This document shows, one piece after another, positions 16,081-25,082 of a DNA stretch of 64,000 nucleotides (the first letter of the stretch is position 1; every line of letters begins with the position of its first letter). This stretch comes from Streptomyces sp. NRRL S-455 (GTDB lineage: Bacteria > Actinomycetota > Actinomycetes > Streptomycetales > Streptomycetaceae). Made by a program: the position numbers and the translations under genes. The notes beneath the pieces were generated by a model. The model did no database searches. It was not told where the DNA came from and worked only from the letters and a program-made list of their open reading frames with translations. The DNA lies in assembly GCF_000717875.1 (NCBI RefSeq), contig NZ_JOCT01000013.1, positions 248,001 to 312,000 of the forward strand. The letters run 5' to 3'.

Positions 16081-18282
16081 ATGCCCCGCTTCAGCATCGT
16101 CGTTCCGTCCCATGGGGTGGCCGGCCGGCTGTCCCAGGCGCTGGACTCGATCCTCGGCCAGTCGTTCGGCGACTTCGAGCTGATCCCGGTGTGCGACGCC
16201 CCCGACTCACCCGCGGCGGACGTCGTGGCCGGGTACGCCGAGCGGGACCACCGGGTGACGCCGGTGGACTCCCCGCCGTCGGCCGGCCTGGCCGGGGCGC
16301 GCAACGCCGGGCTGCGGGCGGCGGTCGGCGGCCATGTGCTGTTCCTCGACGGGGACGACGTCCTGGCCCCCGGGGCGCTGGCGGCTCTGGACACCCGGCT
16401 CGGCGACACGGGCGACGTGGACGTCCTGTACTTCGAACACGAACGCACCCCCTGGTGGGAGGGCGAGCCGGCCAACCCGGCCGCGCTTCTCCTGGCCGGG
16501 GCGCCGGACGGGGCCTTCTCACCCGGCCGGGCCCCGCGGCTGACGGGCGTGGCGCTGCCGGCGTGGAGCGCGGCCTACCGCCGTTCCTTCCTCACGGAGC
16601 GGGGCATCACCTTCCCCGGGGACCACTTCACCGACGTCGGGTTCGGCGGGCTGGTGGCCCTGCGGGCGGAGCGGGCGGCGGTCCTGCGCACGGTCGTGGT
16701 CCGGCACCTGCTGCGCCGGCAGGGCAACCGCCTCAACCTCCCGGGCGAGCACCATGCCGAACTCCTCGACCAGACGGAGCTGGTACTGACGCGGGCCGGG
16801 GAGCTCGGGCTGCCGCCGGACCGGCTGACGCCGCTGTTCGAGCAGCTCTTCGCCGCCGTACTGAAGACGGCCGCCCACCCCCGGCGCCTGCCGGCCGGAC
16901 GCCGCGCGTTCTTCCGGCGGGCGAGTGGGCTCTACCGGCGCCACCGCCCCGCCGGCTACCGGCCGCCCGGCGGTAGCCTCGGCGTCCAGCACCGGCTGCT
17001 GGCGGCCGGGTCGTACGCGGCGTTCCGCACGCTGCGCGCCGCCAACCGGAGGGCGGTGCGGGCCGCCGCGCTGCTCCCCCGCCCCCGGGGGCTGCGCACC
17101 CGCCTGTGGTACGCGGCGCAGCTCCGCCGCCCGCTCGACGAGAACCTCGTCGTGTACTGCGCGTACTGGGGCCGCGGCTACGCCTGCAGTCCGGCCGCGA
17201 TCCACGCCAAGGCCCGCGAACTCGCCCCGCACCTGCGCTCGGTGTTCCTGGTGGAGCCGGAGGCGGTGCACAGCATGCCGAAGGACGTGGCGTACGCGGT
17301 GATCGGCAGCCGCACGTACTGGCAGGTGCTGGCCCGCGCCAAGTACCTCGTCAACAACGCCAACTTCGCGGACGCCGTCGTCAAGCGCCCGGGCAGCGTG
17401 CACCTCCAGACCCAGCACGGCACCCCGCTGAAGAAGATGGGGGCCGACCAGGCGACGTACCCGGTGGTGGCGGCGGCGACCGGAAGCATCGGCCGGCTGC
17501 TGGCCCGGGTCGACCGCTGGGACTACAACCTCACCTCCAACCGGCACTCCACCGAGATGTGGGAACGGGCGTTCCCCAGCGCCCACGAGATCCTCGAGTA
17601 CGGCTATCCGCGCAACGACGTGTACTACACCGCCTCCGGCGAGGACGTGGCCCGCGTGCGCAAGGAACTGGGCGTCCCGGAGGGCAAGAAGGCCCTGCTC
17701 TACGCGCCCACGCACCGCGACTACGCCACCGGCTTCTCCTCGGTCCTGGACCTGGCCGAGTTCTGCGAGGCGATCGGCGACGACTACGTGGTGCTGCTGC
17801 GCGCCCACTACTTCTACGACCAGGGGAAGGTCCGGGGCGGCGGCCGGATCATCGACGTCACCGGGCACCGCTCCTCGGAGGACGTGTGTCTGGCCGCGGA
17901 CGCGCTGATCACCGACTACTCGTCGATCATGTTCGACTACGCCAACCTGGACCGGCCGATCGTCGTGTACGCCGACGACTGGGACGTCTACCGGGAGCTC
18001 CGGGGCGTCTACTTCGACCTGATGCGGCTGCCGCCCGGCCGGGTCGCCCGTACGCCCGGGGAGCTGGCGGCCGTCTTCCGCGACGGTACGTACGCGGACG
18101 ACTCCGCCGAGGCCCTGCGCGCCGTGTTCCGGGAGCGCTTCTGCCAGTTCGACGACGGGCGGGCCGCCGAGCGCGTCGTGCGCCGGGTGCTGCTGGGGGA
18201 GCCGCCCGAGTCGATCCCGCCCGTGGTCCCGCTCGCGGAGCGCGTCCCGGCTCCCGCCGCCGTCCCCCTCGTAAGGAGCTGA
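16081..18282 (+). CDS. GT2-TagF fusion protein 2 (TagF intact, GT2 altered)
   Basis: Paralogue of 733 residues with the same GT2 then TagF order. The TagF half is canonical: LQTQHGTPLKKMG (H446), SNRHSTEMW, YGYPRNDVYY, YAPTHRDY, LLRAHYFY and TDYSSIMFDYANLDRP, so glycerol- or polyol-phosphate transfer from a CDP-activated donor is plausible. The GT2 half keeps FLDGDD but has CDA in place of the nucleotide-binding VDD, FTD in place of YED, and WSAAYRR in place of WNKAYRR, so its sugar transfer is doubtful. The start MPRFSIVV aligns with fusion 3. A 94-bp gap with a short direct repeat (gatctccgac, twice) separates it from fusion 1. Confidence 0.86.
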   Translation: MPRFSIVVPSHGVAGRLSQALDSILGQSFGDFELIPVCDAPDSPAADVVAGYAERDHRVTPVDSPPSAGLAGARNAGLRAAVGGHVLFLDGDDVLAPGALAALDTRLGDTGDVDVLYFEHERTPWWEGEPANPAALLLAGAPDGAFSPGRAPRLTGVALPAWSAAYRRSFLTERGITFPGDHFTDVGFGGLVALRAERAAVLRTVVVRHLLRRQGNRLNLPGEHHAELLDQTELVLTRAGELGLPPDRLTPLFEQLFAAVLKTAAHPRRLPAGRRAFFRRASGLYRRHRPAGYRPPGGSLGVQHRLLAAGSYAAFRTLRAANRRAVRAAALLPRPRGLRTRLWYAAQLRRPLDENLVVYCAYWGRGYACSPAAIHAKARELAPHLRSVFLVEPEAVHSMPKDVAYAVIGSRTYWQVLARAKYLVNNANFADAVVKRPGSVHLQTQHGTPLKKMGADQATYPVVAAATGSIGRLLARVDRWDYNLTSNRHSTEMWERAFPSAHEILEYGYPRNDVYYTASGEDVARVRKELGVPEGKKALLYAPTHRDYATGFSSVLDLAEFCEAIGDDYVVLLRAHYFYDQGKVRGGGRIIDVTGHRSSEDVCLAADALITDYSSIMFDYANLDRPIVVYADDWDVYRELRGVYFDLMRLPPGRVARTPGELAAVFRDGTYADDSAEALRAVFRERFCQFDDGRAAERVVRRVLLGEPPESIPPVVPLAERVPAPAAVPLVRS

Positions 18283-18290
18283 CCGAAGAC

Positions 18291-20531
18291 GTGCCCCGCT
18301 TCAGCATCATCGTCCCCGTCTACAAGGTGCAGGGCTTCCTGCGCGAGTGCCTCGACTCGGTGCTCGGCCAGTCGTACGGCGACTTCGAGGTGATCGCCGT
18401 GGACGACCGGTCGCCCGACGGCAGCGGCGCGATCCTCGACGAGTACGCCGCCCGCGACGCCCGGGTGCGGGTGCTGCACCTGCCCGAGAACGTCGGCCTG
18501 GGCCGGGCCCGCAACGCCGGGCTCGATCAGGCGGCCGGCGACTACGTCCTGTTCCTCGACAGCGACGACCACTACACGCCGGGCCTGCTGGCCGCGGTCG
18601 CCGCGCGGCTGGAGACGACCGGCGACCCGGACCTCCTGGTCTTCGACCACGTGCGCACCTACTGGTGGGGCCGGGGCGGGCGCAGTGAGGCGGCGGACCT
18701 GCTGGACGCGGCGGGCCTGGAGACGTTCCGGGTCCGGGAGAACCCCGAGTACCTGAACCTGTTCCTGGTCGCCTGGAACAAGGCCTACCGGCGGGCCTTC
18801 TTCCAGGAGCACGGCCTGAGGTACGCGCCGGGGCTGTACGAGGACGCGCCGGTCACCTACCGGTCGATGGTGCTGGCGGACCGGATCGCCTGCCTGGACC
18901 GGATCGGCGTGGAGTACCGGCAGCGCCGGCAGGGCGCGATCACCAGGACGCCGGGACGCCGGCACTTCGAGATCTTCCCGCAGTACGAGGGGCTGTTCGC
19001 GTTCCTGGAGCAGCGACCCGACCTCGACTGGGCGCGGCCGCTGCTGCTGGAGCGGGCGCTGGACCACATGCTGTTCGTGCTGGCCCGCGAGGACCGGGTG
19101 CGGCCCGCAGACCGGGGCGACTTCTACCGCGAGATCCGTTCCTTCCACCGCCGCCACCTCCCCGAGGGCGGTTTCGAGGAGCCCGGCGGCTGGCGCGGGG
19201 TCGAGATGCGGCTGCTGGCCTCGGCGCCGTACGCGTCGTACGCGGCGGTGCGTGGGCTGCGGGACCTGCGCGCGACCGCCCTGGGCGGGAAGCGGCGGGT
19301 GGTGGGGAAGGTGTCGGAGACGGCACAGCGCACCTGGTACCGGGGCCAGTCGAGGCGTCCCCTCGACCCGCACCTCGCCGTCTACTCCGCGACCCACCAC
19401 GGGGGCGTGTCCGGCGATCCGGCCGCGATCCACGCCAAGGCCCGCGAGATCGCCCCGCACATCCACGGCGTGTGGGTGGTCCGGGAGGACGCCGTGGGCG
19501 CGCTGCCGCCCGGCATCGACCATGTGACACCGGGCTCGCGCCGCTACCACGAGGTCATGGCCCGGGCCACCTACTGGGTGAACAACGTCAACTGGCCGGG
19601 CACCCTGGCCAAGCGGCCCGGCAGCGTGCACATCCACACCCACCAGGGCACGCCGCTCAAGTACATGGGCGCCGACCTGCTGACCAAGCCGGGCGCCCGG
19701 CACGGCTTCGACGTGCCGCAGATGCTGCGCCGGGCCGACCGGTGGGACTACAGCCTGGTCGCCGGGCGGCACGCGGAGCTGGCCTGGGAGCGGGCCTACC
19801 CGTGCCACTTCACCTCGCTGCGCACCGGCAGCCCGCGCAACGATGTGCTGGTGGGCGCCGGTCCGGAGCGCGGCGCGGCGGTACGCGAGCGGCTCGGTGT
19901 CCCGGCCGGTGACACGGTCGTGCTGTACGCGCCGACCCGCCGCGACTACCGGCGCGGCGGCCACGTCGACCGGTTCGACCTGGCCCGGTTCGCGGCCGAC
20001 CTCGGGCCCGGCCACACCCTCGTCGTACGCCTGCACCCCGCGCTGGCCGGGGGTGTGGCGCGCCGCCTCGGGCTGACCGACCTGCACCGGCGGGGCGTGC
20101 TGGTGGACGCGACGGACGAGCCGCACGTGGCGGATCTGATGCTCGCCTCCGACGTACTGGTCACCGACTACTCCGCCCTGATGTTCGACTACGTCCTCCT
20201 CGACCGGCCGGTCGTGGTCCACGCCGACGACTGGGGCGCGTTCGCGGCCAGCCGGGGCGCCTACTTCGACATCACGGCCGACGCGCCGGGGCACGTGTCG
20301 CGTTCCTACCGTGAGCTGACCTGGCTGTTCGCGTCCGGCACGTGGCAGGACGCGGAGGCGGCGCGGCTGCGGGCCGCCTTCCGGGAGCGGTACTGCGAGT
20401 TCGAGGACGGGCAGGCCGCCGAGCGGGTCGTGCGGCTGCTGATGCTGGGCGAGGGCAGTGGTGCGCCGCTGCCCGCGGCCCGCCGGACCCCGGGCGTGCG
20501 TGCCCGGTCCGGAGCGCTGGTCGAGCGATGA
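18291..20531 (+). CDS. GT2-TagF fusion protein 3 (GT2 intact, TagF His replaced)
   Basis: Paralogue of 746 residues. The GT2 domain is fully conserved: AVDDRSPDGSG, NVGLGRARNAG, FLDSDD (D90-D93), WNKAYRR and YEDAP. The TagF domain keeps PRNDV, YAPTRRDYRR, VRLHP and TDYSALMFDY, but the key motif reads HQGTPLKYMG, with Gln (Q452) replacing the proposed catalytic His (CAG for CAC). Start is GTG at 18291, giving MPRFSIIVPVYKVQGF; AAGGAG lies 11 bases upstream and the preceding stop is 8 bases away. The next gene overlaps its stop (ATGA). Cytoplasmic, acting on lipid-linked polymer. Whether the TagF half binds donor without catalysis is not shown. Confidence 0.87.
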   Translation: MPRFSIIVPVYKVQGFLRECLDSVLGQSYGDFEVIAVDDRSPDGSGAILDEYAARDARVRVLHLPENVGLGRARNAGLDQAAGDYVLFLDSDDHYTPGLLAAVAARLETTGDPDLLVFDHVRTYWWGRGGRSEAADLLDAAGLETFRVRENPEYLNLFLVAWNKAYRRAFFQEHGLRYAPGLYEDAPVTYRSMVLADRIACLDRIGVEYRQRRQGAITRTPGRRHFEIFPQYEGLFAFLEQRPDLDWARPLLLERALDHMLFVLAREDRVRPADRGDFYREIRSFHRRHLPEGGFEEPGGWRGVEMRLLASAPYASYAAVRGLRDLRATALGGKRRVVGKVSETAQRTWYRGQSRRPLDPHLAVYSATHHGGVSGDPAAIHAKAREIAPHIHGVWVVREDAVGALPPGIDHVTPGSRRYHEVMARATYWVNNVNWPGTLAKRPGSVHIHTHQGTPLKYMGADLLTKPGARHGFDVPQMLRRADRWDYSLVAGRHAELAWERAYPCHFTSLRTGSPRNDVLVGAGPERGAAVRERLGVPAGDTVVLYAPTRRDYRRGGHVDRFDLARFAADLGPGHTLVVRLHPALAGGVARRLGLTDLHRRGVLVDATDEPHVADLMLASDVLVTDYSALMFDYVLLDRPVVVHADDWGAFAASRGAYFDITADAPGHVSRSYRELTWLFASGTWQDAEAARLRAAFRERYCEFEDGQAAERVVRLLMLGEGSGAPLPAARRTPGVRARSGALVER

Positions 20532-22333
20532 GGACTCCCGCCACCCCCGAGGCCGTACCGTCCCTGCCCGGCCAGCGGGCCTCCTCGGCACCACCGCCGG
20601 CCGCCGTCGAACGGCTGGGGCCGGTGCACTGGTGGCACGCGGCGCTGGTCGCCGTGCCCACCGCGGTGCTGTTGGTGCTGGGCTACCGGCGGCGCTGGAT
20701 CTGCGACGACGGGCTCATCTACCTGCGTCCGGTCCGGCAGATCCTGGCGGGCAACGGGCCCGTGTTCAACGTGGGGGAACGGGCGGAGAGTTCCACCGGC
20801 ACCCTGTGGCAGTGGCTGCTCGCGCTCGGCACCTGGCTGACCGGCGAGGACCCTGCCTTTCTCGCGGTGGGGCTGGGGCTGCTGCTGAGCACCGCCGGAT
20901 TCGGACTCGCCCTGTACGCCACCTGCCGGCTGCACCGGAGCGCGCGGCTGCTGCTGCCGGCGGGCGTGTTCGTGCTGCTGGCCGTGCCGCCGTTCTGGTC
21001 GTACATGACCTCGGGTCTGGAGAGCGGCCTGGGCACCTGCTGGACCGGCCTGTCGTGGTGGCTGCTGACGTGCACCCGGCGCGGCCGGCGGACCCGGGCG
21101 ACGTACACGGCCGCGTTCGTGTTCGGGCTGGGTCCGCTGGTCCGGCCCGATCTCGCGGTGGTCACGGTGTGCTTCCTGGCGGCGCAGTGGTGGGTGCTGC
21201 GCCCGCCCCGGCGGGGCGTCGCCGCGATGCTGGCCTCGGCGGTGGCGCTGCCGCTGGCGTACGAGGTGTTCCGGGCGGGGTACTACGGGGTCCTGGTGCC
21301 GCTGCCCGCCATCGCCAAGGAGGCGAGCGCCAGCGACTGGGGCCGGGGCGCCGGCTATCTGCAGGAGACGTTCGGGCCGTACTGGCTGTGGCCCGTCGTC
21401 CCCGTGCTCGGCGCGCTGGCCGCCGCGCTGGTACGGCGCACACGCACGCGGCGGCGGGCCCGGAATCCGGAACGGGCCTCGCTCGCGGTGCTGCTGGCGC
21501 CGCTGGCCGCGGGCCTGCTGCTGGCCGGGTACGTCGTCCGTGTCGGCGGCGACTACATGCACGCGCGCATGATCCTGCCGGCCCTCCTGCTGCTGCTCCT
21601 GCCGGTCCTGGTGGTCCCCGCGACCAGGTTCACGGGCGTGGCGAGCGCGCTGCTGGTGGTGTGGCTGTGCGCGGCGGTCAGTCCGCTGCGGGAGCCGTTC
21701 GACGTACGCTCCACGCCGACGACCTTCAACGTGCGCAGCTCCGACGTGGAGGGCCTCGGCGACCACAACCCGGTACGCACGGCGACCTGGGTGGACAACT
21801 GGCCGGCGCTGCCGGAGGGGCGCGGCATGCTGGCCCGGGCCGTCGCGGCACCCCGGCCGACGCTGCTGTACTTCGACGCCGGGCGCAGGCTGCACGCCAC
21901 GCCGATGCGGGCGGACTCCCCGTACCACGTGGTGATCGTCGGACGCCATCTCGGGGTCACGGGAGCCGCCGCACCGCTCGACGCCTACGTCAACGACGCC
22001 TGGGGGCTGGCCAGTCCCGTCGGCGCGCACCTGGCGCTGGAGCGGTGGAGCTGGCCCGGGCACGAGAAGTTCCTGCGCAACCACTGGGTCTTCGCGGAGT
22101 GGGCGGCCGAACGCCCGCCCCGGGGCGACCTGCTGCGGGCGGGGACCTCGCGGGAGGCGGTCGAAGCGGCCAGAGCCGCGCTGGACTGCGGTGAGCTGGC
22201 CGAGCTGAAGGAGTCGGTGCGCGCGCCGCTCACCGCCCGGCGGTTCTGGGACAACCTCACGGGCGCCTTCGAGCGGACCGGGTTCCGGTTCGCGCGCTGG
22301 CCGGCCGCGGCCGAGCGGGCGCTGTGCGACTGA
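20528..22333 (+). CDS. AftB-like polytopic GT-C glycosyltransferase
   Basis: Membrane protein of 601 residues with about nine helices. The first outside loop carries paired acids (ICDDGLIYLRPVRQILAGNG) followed by PVFNVGERAESSTGTLW, very like the mycobacterial arabinosyltransferase AftB, a GT-C enzyme that adds the terminal arabinose from a polyprenyl-phosphate donor outside the membrane. A soluble C-terminal part has ADSPYHVVIVGRHLGVTG and DAWGLA. Streptomyces lacks arabinogalactan of the mycobacterial type, so the acceptor is probably the wall glycopolymer made by the neighbours. ATG overlaps the stop of fusion 3, so it is translationally coupled to it. Confidence 0.72.
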   Translation: MRTPATPEAVPSLPGQRASSAPPPAAVERLGPVHWWHAALVAVPTAVLLVLGYRRRWICDDGLIYLRPVRQILAGNGPVFNVGERAESSTGTLWQWLLALGTWLTGEDPAFLAVGLGLLLSTAGFGLALYATCRLHRSARLLLPAGVFVLLAVPPFWSYMTSGLESGLGTCWTGLSWWLLTCTRRGRRTRATYTAAFVFGLGPLVRPDLAVVTVCFLAAQWWVLRPPRRGVAAMLASAVALPLAYEVFRAGYYGVLVPLPAIAKEASASDWGRGAGYLQETFGPYWLWPVVPVLGALAAALVRRTRTRRRARNPERASLAVLLAPLAAGLLLAGYVVRVGGDYMHARMILPALLLLLLPVLVVPATRFTGVASALLVVWLCAAVSPLREPFDVRSTPTTFNVRSSDVEGLGDHNPVRTATWVDNWPALPEGRGMLARAVAAPRPTLLYFDAGRRLHATPMRADSPYHVVIVGRHLGVTGAAAPLDAYVNDAWGLASPVGAHLALERWSWPGHEKFLRNHWVFAEWAAERPPRGDLLRAGTSREAVEAARAALDCGELAELKESVRAPLTARRFWDNLTGAFERTGFRFARWPAAAERALCD

Positions 22334-22335
22334 CG

Positions 22336-22398
22336 GGAGCACGACGTGCTCCTGGCCGTTCCGGGTGAGGTGGCAGGTGGGCGTAGCCGCCTCACCCG
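22336..22398 (+). terminator. Two hairpins after the AftB-like gene
   Basis: GGAGCACGACGTGCTCC (22336-22352) is a 17-bp palindrome 2 bases after the stop. A second hairpin pairs CGGGTGAGG (22362-22370) with CCTCACCCG (22390-22398). Neither has a U-tract; they probably limit read-through into the next gene. Confidence 0.5.
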
Positions 22399-22448
22399 AT
22401 GAAGTGACCCGGGGTCAGGCCTGTGGCAGGGGCGGGAACATTCGGCGC

Positions 22449-24057
22449 ATGCCCGAGTCCCTCCCCCTTCCCAGCAGTCCGGCGGGCGCCGGAGTCCTTG
22501 TCCGGCGGACCGTGCGGGGTGCGACGGCGCTGCGCGGCGGCCGTCCCGGGCGGCCCACGCCGTACCAGTTCTACGGCGCCCTGTTCTGGCTGGTGATGAC
22601 GCTGGCGTACTGGCGGATCCCGCTCTGCTGCGACGCCGGACAGCACGCGGCGGTCGTCGAGCGTCTGAAGGCCGACCTGCTCCACCCGGCCCACACCATG
22701 GCCGACCTGCCGGGCGAGGGCAGCCCCTACTACGGGCCGTACGCCGTCGCCCAGGGCGCGCTGGCGCGGCTGACGGGGCTGTCCGGCTGGGAGGTCGTGA
22801 AGCTGGCGGGGCCGGTGCACCTGCTGGTGCTGCTGACGGGGATCGGCCGGTTCGTGAGGACCCTCACCGCGCGCCCCTGGGCGCCGGTCCTGGCCGTGCT
22901 GTTCATGACGCTGCTGTGGGGCACCGCGCGGATCCTGTGGAGCGGCTACCTCGGGCTGATGTCGATGACGACGAACCTGGGGTATCCGTCGGCGGCCGCG
23001 ATCGGGCTGACGTTCTGGGCGTGGGCCTGGACCTGCGGGCTCGCGCGTGCGGACACACCGGCCGTGCGGTTCGTCGGCCCGAGCGGGCTGGGCGGCTGGT
23101 GGGGGTTCGCCGCCGTCGGCGTCCTGTACGGCCTGATCCTGCTCGTCCACCCCGTCACGGCGGCCTCGACGCTCGTGGGGGCGGCGGCGATCGTGGCGGC
23201 GCGTCAGCGGGGGTGGCGCCGGCCGGTCGTGGCGCGCTGGGCGTTCGGTGTGGTGGTATGCGCGGCGGTCGCCGTGTCGTGGCCGTACTACGACGTGCTG
23301 GCGCTGGTGGGCGACACCGGCATGGACGCGATGCACCTGCGGCTGTACGAGGGGATGCTCGCCAACTCCTGGCTGGCACTGATCGGCCTGCCCGCGCTCT
23401 GGGTGCGGGCCCGCCGGTCGGTGCGCGACCCACTGGTGCTGATGTTCCTGCCGGTGTGCCTGCTGGTGGCGTACGGCTGGGTGAGCGGGCACTTCACCTA
23501 TGCCAGGACGCTGTGGGCGGCGCTGGTGCCGCTCCAGTTCGCGCTCGCGGTGGAGCTGGCGGCACCCCGGCCGTGGCGATGGGGCCGGAGGGTGCTGGGC
23601 GGGGCGGCGGCGGCCGGGGTGTGCGTCGGGTTCGTCACCGTGCACGCCGGGGCGGTCGTGCCGCGCTCGGTCGACCCGGTGGGGTTCACGCAGCCGACGC
23701 GCTGGCCGTCGTACGACTGGGCGGCGCGGCACATCGGGCCGGGCGAGGTGGTGATCACCGACGGGTACTTCGCCAGTCATTCCATCGCCGGGTACGGGCC
23801 CAACCTCGCCGCGCCCATCTGGCCCGACCCGGCACTGGAGGAGGGGGAGCGCAGACGCCGGGCGGCCGACGTCCGCGCCTACCTCGCCCCCGGCTCGACC
23901 CGCGCCGAGCGTGCCGCCGTCGTCCACCGCTACCACGTGCGCTGGCTGCTGCTGACGCGCTGGCACCCGGTGCCCGAGGAGGCCGTGGTGGTGGCGTGGA
24001 GCAGACGGACGGGGGAGGTGCTGGCGCGGGTCGGGGGTGAGGCGCGCGGCCGGGTGC

Positions 24058-24068
<11 letters not shown>
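22449..24068 (+). CDS. Polytopic membrane protein, GT-C-like, unassigned
   Basis: About 539 residues with roughly ten membrane helices and a soluble C-terminal part. The first outside loop contains CCDAGQHAAVVERLKAD, where the Asp could be the GT-C catalytic acid, but the motif differs from the two other membrane glycosyltransferases here and I do not recognise a named family. Late segments (GEVVITDGYFASHSIAGYGPN) look like a small periplasmic domain. ATG at 22449 is preceded by GGGA about 11 bases upstream. The 3' end overlaps the convergent ohr gene by 11 bp. A role in moving or transferring sugars for the wall polymer is inferred from position only. Confidence 0.6.
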
Positions 24069-24471
<403 letters not shown>

Positions 24472-24500
24472 GGAAATCCTTCCCTCTCACGTCAACGTTC

Positions 24501-24522
24501 GACGGCCCGCTTCCGGGCCGTC
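24501..24522 (-). other. Stem-loop in the ohr 5' leader
   Basis: GACGGCCCG and CGGGCCGTC form a perfect 9-bp stem with a 4-base loop, 30-51 bases upstream of the ohr ATG. It would lie in the ohr mRNA leader if transcription starts near the operator. It may affect stability; no riboswitch class is recognised. Confidence 0.5.
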
Positions 24523-24540
24523 CGACAGCCACGATTAGAG

Positions 24541-24567
24541 CACACAATTAAGTTGTGCGCAATTAAA
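24541..24567. promoter_or_regulatory. Probable OhrR operator between ohr and ohrR
   Basis: CACAATTAAGTTGTG (24543-24557) is an AT-rich near-palindrome in an otherwise GC-rich genome, followed by a further half-site-like CAATTAA. It resembles the TACAATT/AATTGTA operators of OhrR-type MarR regulators and lies between the divergent genes, where it could repress both until OhrR is oxidised. Confidence 0.75.
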
Positions 24568-24593
24568 TGGTGAGCGGGAGCTACCCTGGATCC

Positions 24594-25082
24594 ATGAACA
24601 CGCCGGACGACGACTGGCTCCGCCTGGACCAGCAGATCTGTTTCTCCCTGCACGCGGCTTCCCGCGCCTTCAACGGTGTCTACCGGGTGATCCTCAAGGA
24701 CCTCGGGCTCACCTACCCGCAGTACCTGGTGATGCTGGTGCTGTGGGAGCACGACGAGCTGCCCGTGAAGAAGCTCGGGGAGCATCTGCGCCTGGACTCG
24801 GGCACGCTGTCGCCGCTGCTCAAGCGGCTGGAGGCGGCCGGTCTCGTCCGCCGGGAACGCAGCGCCCGCGACGAGCGGTCGGTCGAGGTGCGGCTGACCG
24901 AGGAGGGCATCGCACTGCGGCAGCGGGCCCTTCAGGTGCCGCGCCGGATCGCCGCCTCGACCGGCTTCGGGCCCGACGAGGTCCGGACTCTGCGCGCCCG
25001 CCTCGACGAGCTCACGACCGCACTGGACGCGGCCGCGCTCTCGGAGACTCCGGGCGAATCGCCGGCAGCCGGGCCGTCGTAG
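24594..25082 (+). CDS. ohrR: Peroxide-sensing MarR-family repressor OhrR
   Basis: Winged-helix MarR regulator of about 162 residues. The sensing Cys is at position 16 in [14 protein letters not shown], matching the reactive N-terminal Cys of OhrR, and the family's Tyr residues occur in [21 protein letters not shown]. The DNA-binding part includes [20 protein letters not shown] and the wing [13 protein letters not shown]. It should repress ohr and itself from the intergenic operator. ATG 24594 is preferred; an in-frame ATG at 24567 would add nine residues. The last 71 bp overlap the convergent downstream gene. Confidence 0.93.
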   Translation: MNTPDDDWLRLDQQICFSLHAASRAFNGVYRVILKDLGLTYPQYLVMLVLWEHDELPVKKLGEHLRLDSGTLSPLLKRLEAAGLVRRERSARDERSVEVRLTEEGIALRQRALQVPRRIAASTGFGPDEVRTLRARLDELTTALDAAALSETPGESPAAGPS

